DNA of 5,777 bases from JBAXLO01 sp037134755. GTDB taxonomy: Bacteria; Bacteroidota; Bacteroidia; Bacteroidales; JACABE01. A program made the translations under genes and the position numbers. The notes beneath the pieces are model-generated. The model saw only the letters and a list, made by a program, of their open reading frames with translations. It was not told the origin of the DNA and did no database searches. Positions within the stretch are counted from its first letter, which is position 1, and each line of letters opens with the position of its first letter. Positions 1-4,175 of this stretch are shown here, piece by piece. The stretch spans positions 1-5,777 of the forward strand of contig JBAXLO010000260.1 of NCBI GenBank assembly GCA_037134755.1, given 5' to 3'.

Positions 1-41
1 CAATGATTACGCACCTTACACCTATGAAATTATTTTTCTTA

Positions 42-76
42 CTCCCTCTCCTCTCTGGAGAGGGTTGGGGTGAGGT
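42..76 (+). repeat. Dispersed hairpin repeat, copy 1 (CTCC...GAGGT)
   Basis: An 8-bp perfect stem (CCCTCTCC at 44-51, GGAGAGGG at 57-64) with a TCTCT loop is followed by the tail TTGGGGTGAGGT. The same architecture recurs at 140-172 and at 5702-5734, always in this orientation. Copy 1 and copy 2 differ inside the stem by a compensated C-G to T-A pair, so the fold appears to be preserved. It resembles the short palindromic intergenic repeats common in Bacteroidota genomes; what mobilises it is unknown. Confidence 0.75.
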
Positions 77-86
77 TGTCTTTCCA

Positions 87-115
87 GCCACAGAGTGGCG
101 TCCTATATGTAGAAA
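87..115 (+). repeat. Small hairpin plus CCTATATGTAGAAA repeat, copy 1
   Basis: A 5-bp stem with a 3-nt loop (GCCAC-AGA-GTGGC, 87-99) is followed after two bases by CCTATATGTAGAAA. The element at 180-203 has the same layout: a 5-bp stem, a 3-nt loop, two bases, then CCTATTTAT. The stem sequences differ between the copies while the downstream block is similar, which suggests a repeat family with variable stems. Two copies give only modest support. Confidence 0.45.
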
Positions 116-139
116 TCATTAACATTTCCTATGTTTTCA

Positions 140-172
140 CTCCCTTTCCTTTGGAAAGGGCTGGGGATAGGT
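140..172 (+). repeat. Dispersed hairpin repeat, copy 2
   Basis: A perfect 8-bp stem (CCCTTTCC 142-149, GGAAAGGG 153-160) with a TTT loop is followed by CTGGGGATAGGT. It has the same structure and orientation as copy 1 at 42-76. The stem base that differs from copy 1 (T146) is matched by a change in its partner (A156), so pairing is kept. Confidence 0.7.
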
Positions 173-179
173 CTTAACA

Positions 180-203
180 GCAGCATCGCTGCAACCTATT
201 TAT
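180..203 (+). repeat. Small hairpin plus CCTATTTAT repeat, copy 2
   Basis: The stem GCAGC-ATC-GCTGC (180-192) is followed by AA and CCTATTTAT, the same plan as 87-115. The T-rich run that follows could let this hairpin work as a weak intrinsic terminator for transcription entering from the left, though the stem is short and the T run is interrupted. Confidence 0.4.
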
Positions 204-238
204 TTTTTATTTTATTTTTATTCCTCTTTATTCAGAAT

Positions 239-268
239 GTTTATTTAATTTTACAGAATTAAATAAAC
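239..268. promoter_or_regulatory. Perfect 12-bp inverted repeat upstream of the helicase gene
   Basis: GTTTATTTAATT (239-250) and AATTAAATAAAC (257-268) are exact reverse complements separated by TTACAG. The repeat ends 13 bases before the ATG at 282. It could be an operator for a dimeric repressor or a weak A/T-only hairpin in the mRNA leader that affects translation. No regulator gene is visible in the window. A/T-rich DNA makes chance palindromes more likely, but a perfect 12-bp match at this position is notable. Confidence 0.5.
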
Positions 269-273
269 CAACA

Positions 274-289
274 ATGATTTTATGATTTT
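274..289 (+). repeat. Tandem 8-bp duplication ATGATTTT at the start codon
   Basis: ATGATTTT occurs twice back to back (274-281, 282-289). The second copy supplies the helicase start codon. The first copy opens a three-codon reading frame (ATG ATT TTA TGA, 274-285) whose stop overlaps the helicase ATG in an ATGA arrangement. Both frames begin Met-Ile-Leu. This could be a replication-slippage duplication or a minimal upstream frame acting by translational coupling. Confidence 0.55.
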
Positions 290-3200
290 AGATAACGAAA
301 ATGAAAACCTTAAAGTCCATGAATGGATTAGTAAATATACACAAAATGGTAAGCTATCTATTGTTACGGGATATTTTACAATTGGTGCTTTAGCTTTTTT
401 ATCAAAAGAAACAAAAGATAAAATTGAAGAATATAAATTTATTCTTGGTGATATTGTTAATTTCGATACTGATAAAGATAGAGTCTTAGATTTACTTAAC
501 GAAAATATAGGTATTGAAGCTTCTCTAAAGTTAAGTAAAGTTGCTCAGGAAGCTGTTGAATTCTTAGAACTTGAAAAAGTAAATGCCAAAACTTTAGAAC
601 CTAATTTCTGTCATGCAAAAGTTTATCTTTATAAGAATTCAGATAAAGATCCACAAAAAGATTATTTCATTTCCGGTAGTTCCAACCTGACAGAAGCAGG
701 TACAGGTATGAAAATTAATAATAATGTAGAATTAAATATTAGTGGTTTTGGTGCGGAACCTCAATACAATGAATTAATAAAATGGTTTAATGATTTATGG
801 GATAAAAAACAAGCTCATTCTTCAAAGACCCTTATTGATGAATACGGCAAAACAAAAAAAGTTCCTTTTAAACAATATTTGATTGATGAGATAAAAAAGA
901 TATTTGTTGAATATACTCCCAAGCAACTTTATTATAAAGTGCTTTTTGAACTATTCGGACAAGAAATTTTATTAGAGAAAGACAATCCTGAATTTAGCCG
1001 CCAGATCGGACGACTTGAAAATACGGTTATATACAATTCTCTATATGAGTTTCAGCAAAAGGGTGTAATAAGTTTAATAAAGATGCTTCAGAAATATAAT
1101 GGAGCTATACTTGCTGATGCTGTTGGTTTGGGTAAAACATGGACAGCTTTGGCTGTTATGAAATTTTTTCAGGATAGAGGAAGAGAGATTATTTTAATTT
1201 GTCCTAAGAAACTACACCACAACTGGAATATTTATCAAAGAAAACAGAATTCAAGATTTGAAAAAGACAAATTAGAATATTCTATCAGGTTTCATACTGA
1301 TATGACATTGGAATTAATGGAAAGGTATAAAGATACTGCTGATAAATTATTTACCAATGATGACCCAAAACTCTTTGTTATTGATGAAAGTCATAATTTA
1401 AGAAATGATAAATCGAAAAGATATAAATTTTTAGTTGAGGAGATTTTATCAAAGAATGCCGATGCTAAAATACTAATGCTGACCGCCACTCCTATCAATA
1501 ATTCGTTTATGGATATTCGTAATCAGTTTAAATTAATGGTTGGTGGCAATGTTAGAGGTTTTGAAGAATCTTTAGATATTAAAAATTTAGATTATTTATT
1601 TAGGAAGGCTCAAAATGCATTTAATGAATGGGCAAAAGACAAAGAGCCCAAAATTGGAGATTTAATAAGGAATTTACAAGATAGTTTAGTTAAATTGACC
1701 GACCCTTTAATTGTTGCCCGCACCCGTAAAATGATTACCGGACACCAGAATAATTTAACTTTTCCCGAAAAAGCAAAACCTTTAAATATATTTGTTACAC
1801 CAAAGCATATTGGGAATTTTGAAAGCTTTGAAGAATTATTTGCGCATTTTCCTCCTATGCTTTCAGCTTACCAGCCTTCTCTTTTCTACGAACAGGAAAA
1901 AGTTGTAGATGTTTTGCATGACGAAAAGATACGTGACAGGTTCTTGGTTAAAATGATGTATATTTTATTAGTTAAACGACTTGAATCTTCATGGTTTTCT
2001 TTTAAATCTACAGTTGAATTGATATTAAAATATCATGACGATTTTCTGGATATTATTAAGAAGTATCAGTTAAAAACTAAATTTTCTGATGATACTCTAC
2101 AATTAGATCAGGATTTTGATGACGAAGAATATGAAGATGCTATTGATACCTTTAGTCGTAAAAAAGATATCAAAGCAATATTAAATGATATTGATAAAGT
2201 TGATAAAATTGAAGATTTTAAAGATTATATAAAGAAAGATAGCGAAGCATTACAATTATTAAGTTCAAGTTTAGCCAAGTTTGAATTAAAAATCAAGAAT
2301 GAAACTATTAAGCCTAAAAATTATAAAAGTGCAGATGATAAATTACAAAGGTTAATTTCTGAAATTATTGAAAAACGAAAGAGAGCAGACAATAATGGTA
2401 ATAATAAAGTTCTAATATTTTCGGTTTATGCCGATACTGCTTTCTATTTATTCGACCAGTTAAAAGCAAGAGGTTTCGATAGATTAGCCGTTGTGAGTGG
2501 TGGCTCATCGAAAGTATGGAATGAAGAAAACGAAACCAAGAATTTTGAACATATTATCGAAAGATTTGCTCCGTTTACAAAACTCTTTAATGAAAAGGAA
2601 TGGAAGTTTGAACCTTCTTCAAAATTACTGTCAAAAATAGACCAATACACTGAGTGGAAAAAATGGATTGAGGTTAACGAACCTAAAACTCATGATAAAC
2701 TACAACAACCAATTGATATTTTAATAGCTACTGACACATTGAGTGAAGGACAGAACTTACAGGATTGCGATTTGGTTATTAATTACGATATACACTGGAA
2801 TCCGGTTAGAGTAATTCAGCGTTTAGGACGTATTGACCGTTTGGGTTCGCCTAATAATAAAATATATAGTATTAATTTCTGGCCTTCTGATAATATTAAT
2901 AACTATCTTAATTTGCAGGGAAGAATTGAGCAACGTATGGCTGCTATGAAACTGGCAGGTTCGGAAGTAAATCTGGAGTTCTCCGAAACTTTTAAACGGA
3001 TGGCAGAAGATGATAATTTTGAGCAAAAGCAAAAAGCCAGAATGATGGAGCAAATGCAATCTTCGTGGGAAGATGTGGAAATGAGCGAACAGAATCTTGG
3101 CTTTAATAATCTATCACTCGAAACTTATCGTCAGGATTTGTTGGAAGAGCTTAATCAAAACCAAAAGTATTACAAAACTATGCCTAATGGAGTTTATACA

Positions 3201-3671
3201 GGTTTTAATGCTGATACAGATATTTGTCCTGAGCAAGGTATTATTGCCTTATTGGGCTATCCTGCAAAACCTGTTAATACTATAAACTATAAATACAAAA
3301 GTTATAACCTGATATATATTGATTACGAAGGCAAAGCTGTATATATAAATCAGAAGGAAGTATTAGACGCATTGGCTTCGCATAAAGAAAAAGAAAGATA
3401 TGTAGATGTTGCTATTGATCAGGGCGAAGCCGAACCAATAAAAAAACTATCAGATGCTTTGCTCAAATGGATAACCAGTCAGGCTACTGATGAAGAAATT
3501 CAGGAAGATGGAACAATAAAGCAAACAATGGGCAAAGAAGCTCTTAATGCTCTCAATAAATTAAAATCAGGGAGCAAAATAGTTATTGAGAATTTAAAGA
3601 ACGAAGGCTCAGTAAACGAAAAATACAATACAAATAACTTTGATTTAATAACCTGGTTTATTATAAGCTAA
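282..3671 (+). CDS. PLD-domain/SNF2-type helicase fusion, putative DNA defence protein
   Basis: This is a 1129-residue cytoplasmic protein, apparently full length. Residues about 1-180 form a phospholipase-D-like nuclease domain with H111-x-K113 and the later SGSSNLT segment (S131-T137). The Asp expected five residues after the Lys is replaced by K118. Residues about 250-480 are helicase lobe 1: Q-motif region LYEFQQKG (254-261), Walker A GLGKT (282-286), motif II DESH (368-371) and motif III TATP (401-404). An acidic, lysine-rich helical insert (about 505-700) separates it from lobe 2, which has VLIFSVYADTA (710-720), ATDTLSEGQNL (816-826) and the arginine-finger motif QRLGRIDR (846-853). 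The C-terminal 250 residues are family-specific with no domain I can name. Such proteins use ATP to translocate on DNA and often sit beside large adenine methyltransferases in restriction or anti-phage loci, as here. ATG 282 is the first in-frame ATG before the conserved region; there is no Shine-Dalgarno, and the leader is A-rich. Helicase assignment is secure; the defence role is inferred. Confidence 0.93.
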   Translation: MILDNENENLKVHEWISKYTQNGKLSIVTGYFTIGALAFLSKETKDKIEEYKFILGDIVNFDTDKDRVLDLLNENIGIEASLKLSKVAQEAVEFLELEKVNAKTLEPNFCHAKVYLYKNSDKDPQKDYFISGSSNLTEAGTGMKINNNVELNISGFGAEPQYNELIKWFNDLWDKKQAHSSKTLIDEYGKTKKVPFKQYLIDEIKKIFVEYTPKQLYYKVLFELFGQEILLEKDNPEFSRQIGRLENTVIYNSLYEFQQKGVISLIKMLQKYNGAILADAVGLGKTWTALAVMKFFQDRGREIILICPKKLHHNWNIYQRKQNSRFEKDKLEYSIRFHTDMTLELMERYKDTADKLFTNDDPKLFVIDESHNLRNDKSKRYKFLVEEILSKNADAKILMLTATPINNSFMDIRNQFKLMVGGNVRGFEESLDIKNLDYLFRKAQNAFNEWAKDKEPKIGDLIRNLQDSLVKLTDPLIVARTRKMITGHQNNLTFPEKAKPLNIFVTPKHIGNFESFEELFAHFPPMLSAYQPSLFYEQEKVVDVLHDEKIRDRFLVKMMYILLVKRLESSWFSFKSTVELILKYHDDFLDIIKKYQLKTKFSDDTLQLDQDFDDEEYEDAIDTFSRKKDIKAILNDIDKVDKIEDFKDYIKKDSEALQLLSSSLAKFELKIKNETIKPKNYKSADDKLQRLISEIIEKRKRADNNGNNKVLIFSVYADTAFYLFDQLKARGFDRLAVVSGGSSKVWNEENETKNFEHIIERFAPFTKLFNEKEWKFEPSSKLLSKIDQYTEWKKWIEVNEPKTHDKLQQPIDILIATDTLSEGQNLQDCDLVINYDIHWNPVRVIQRLGRIDRLGSPNNKIYSINFWPSDNINNYLNLQGRIEQRMAAMKLAGSEVNLEFSETFKRMAEDDNFEQKQKARMMEQMQSSWEDVEMSEQNLGFNNLSLETYRQDLLEELNQNQKYYKTMPNGVYTGFNADTDICPEQGIIALLGYPAKPVNTINYKYKSYNLIYIDYEGKAVYINQKEVLDALASHKEKERYVDVAIDQGEAEPIKKLSDALLKWITSQATDEEIQEDGTIKQTMGKEALNALNKLKSGSKIVIENLKNEGSVNEKYNTNNFDLITWFIIS

Positions 3672-3739
3672 TTATAGAAAACGTTTGACAATGGAGACTA
3701 TTAGAAAAATGAATCACAATTTGAAAACGTGGGCATTTC

Positions 3740-3768
3740 CAATTTGGGACGCATTGCGTACCGAATTG
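3740..3768. repeat. Near-perfect palindrome containing TTGGGAC, copy 1
   Basis: CAATTTGGGACGCA (3740-3753) and TGCGTACCGAATTG (3755-3768) are reverse complements around a single central T, with one mismatch (G3748/A3760) and one G-T pair (T3745/G3763) in 14 positions. It shares the TTGGGAC core with the perfect palindrome at 4079-4095, so the two probably belong to one repeat family. A role as a protein-binding site is also possible. Confidence 0.6.
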
Positions 3769-3849
3769 AGTTGGACGCAAAATTGTTTATTATTGCATAG
3801 AGATTTTGGATTGTTTTTCTTCGTTACTGATGACGTTTCTACTTTAAAG

Positions 3850-3864
3850 AGATTCCTCACTTCG
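3850..3864 (+). repeat. Partial copy of the AGATTCCTCACTTCG repeat end
   Basis: AGATTCCTCACTTCG is identical to the left end of the inverted-repeat element (3892-3906), 42 bases downstream. The sequence diverges directly after the match, so this looks like a truncated or decayed copy, or the outer end of a tandem insertion. Confidence 0.6.
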
Positions 3865-3891
3865 ATTACAAGAATAGTGCTTAATTTTTAC

Positions 3892-4026
3892 AGATTCCTC
3901 ACTTCGTTCGGAATGACAGCTTTTCTTTTTAAGGTGTGGAGAAAAGGGCGGCAAAGCCGCCCTTTTCTCTCCCATAAACCAAAGTCAAATGTCATTCCGA
4001 ATGCAGCGAAGCGGAATGAGGAATCT
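3892..4026. repeat. 135-bp inverted-repeat element, MITE-like
   Basis: The outer ends AGATTCCTCA (3892-3901) and TGAGGAATCT (4017-4026) are exact reverse complements. So are the inner segments TTCGGAATGACA (3907-3918) and TGTCATTCCGAA (3990-4001). The right arm carries about ten extra bases and can fold alone through CATTCCG (3993-3999) and CGGAATG (4012-4018). The interior holds the separate GC-rich hairpin at 3939-3969. The arms match a widespread Bacteroidota-style repeat recognisable by GTCATTCCGAA and GAGGAATCT. No transposase is present and no target-site duplication was identified, so MITE-like describes shape only. Confidence 0.7.
3939..3969. terminator. Strong GC-rich hairpin with A/T flanks, likely bidirectional terminator
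   Basis: A perfect 14-bp stem (GAGAAAAGGGCGGC at 3939-3952, GCCGCCCTTTTCTC at 3956-3969) has an AAA loop. On either strand the GC-rich core GGGCGGC is preceded by AAAA and followed by TTTT, as in a symmetric intrinsic terminator. It is the first strong candidate after the helicase stop at 3671 and could uncouple or attenuate transcription into the methyltransferase gene. The T run is only four bases, and the hairpin lies inside a repeat element, so it may be repeat structure without terminator function. Confidence 0.55.
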
Positions 4027-4078
4027 CAAGCACCTTTACGTTTACTATATTGCATAGCATGGTCATTTCGTTTAATAG

Positions 4079-4095
4079 TTGGGACAGCGTCCCAA
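4079..4095. repeat. TTGGGAC palindrome, copy 2
   Basis: TTGGGAC-AGC-GTCCCAA is a perfect 7-bp stem with a 3-nt loop. It shares its core with the longer palindrome at 3740-3768. It is not followed by a T run on the plus strand, so it is not a clear terminator. It lies 80 bases upstream of the methyltransferase start. Confidence 0.55.
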
Positions 4096-4122
4096 GAATT
4101 TAAAAACACATATAAGATAAAA

Positions 4123-4153
4123 TTGACACCTTACAGACTATATAAAGTATAAA
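4123..4153 (+). promoter_or_regulatory. Possible promoter for the methyltransferase gene
   Basis: TTGACA (4123-4128) and TATAAA (4148-4153) are separated by 19 bases, about 22 bases before the ATG at 4176. This resembles a general sigma-70 promoter with a long spacer rather than the Bacteroidota consensus (TTTG and TAnnTTTG), and A/T-rich DNA makes chance matches easy. It would make sense of a gene placed after a terminator-like hairpin. Confidence 0.25.
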
Positions 4154-4175
4154 TCAAAAGCTAAAAAACATTTAT

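Larger units (their letters stand above)
1..281. other. Gene-free leader region with clustered hairpin repeats
   Basis: No convincing gene is visible here on either strand. The stretch holds two copies of a CTCC-hairpin-GGGG repeat (42-76, 140-172) alternating with two copies of a small hairpin followed by CCTATWTRT (87-115, 180-203). A T-rich tract (about 195-231) and a perfect inverted repeat (239-268) then lead into the helicase gene. The frame starting at base 2 is open from the window edge to a TGA at 71-73 and could be the last codons of an upstream gene running into a repeat, but the piece is too short to call. I see no clear Bacteroidota-type promoter (TTTG at about -33, TAnnTTTG at about -7). 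The T-rich tract following the 180-192 hairpin may help end transcription arriving from the left. Confidence 0.6.
3672..4175. other. 504-bp intergenic region filled with palindromic repeats
   Basis: No real gene is seen between the helicase and methyltransferase genes. The region holds a near-perfect palindrome (3740-3768), a partial AGATTCCTCACTTCG repeat (3850-3864), a 135-bp inverted-repeat element (3892-4026) with a terminator-like hairpin inside it (3939-3969), and a second TTGGGAC palindrome (4079-4095). A possible promoter precedes the next start. Partner genes in such modules are often closely spaced, so this gap looks expanded by repeat insertion. An open frame spans 3685-4152, but it translates straight through these repeats and is not credible as a protein. 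Confidence 0.7.

Noticed and set aside
2..73. Open frame from the left edge to TGA at 71-73, possibly the 3' end of an upstream gene
   Set aside because: Only 23 codons are visible and the second half is repeat sequence. The first residues (NDYAPYTYEIIF) could be a real protein end, but there is too little to support a call.
3..119. Short frame starting at ATG 3 and ending at TAA 117-119
   Set aside because: It is 38 codons long and mostly translated from two hairpin repeats; no start context or recognisable protein.
42..203. Alternating repeats considered as a CRISPR array
   Set aside because: The repeats are different families, imperfect, few in number, and the gaps between them are not of regular spacer size; one copy also lies in a distant gene.
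2444..3059. Minus-strand open frames of 68 and 78 codons inside the helicase gene
   Set aside because: They lie opposite conserved helicase sequence, including motifs V and VI, and their translations are low-complexity; they are shadows of the real gene.
3097..3285. 62-codon plus-strand frame inside the helicase gene
   Set aside because: It is out of frame within the helicase coding sequence, which continues intact to 3671.
3685..4152. 155-residue open frame between the two main genes (TTG or ATG 3691 start)
   Set aside because: Its translation runs directly through the palindromic repeats, giving phrases such as RFLTSFGMT and VIPNAAKRNEESQ that are what these repeats yield when read as protein. 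It has no coherent domain, so I treat it as spurious.
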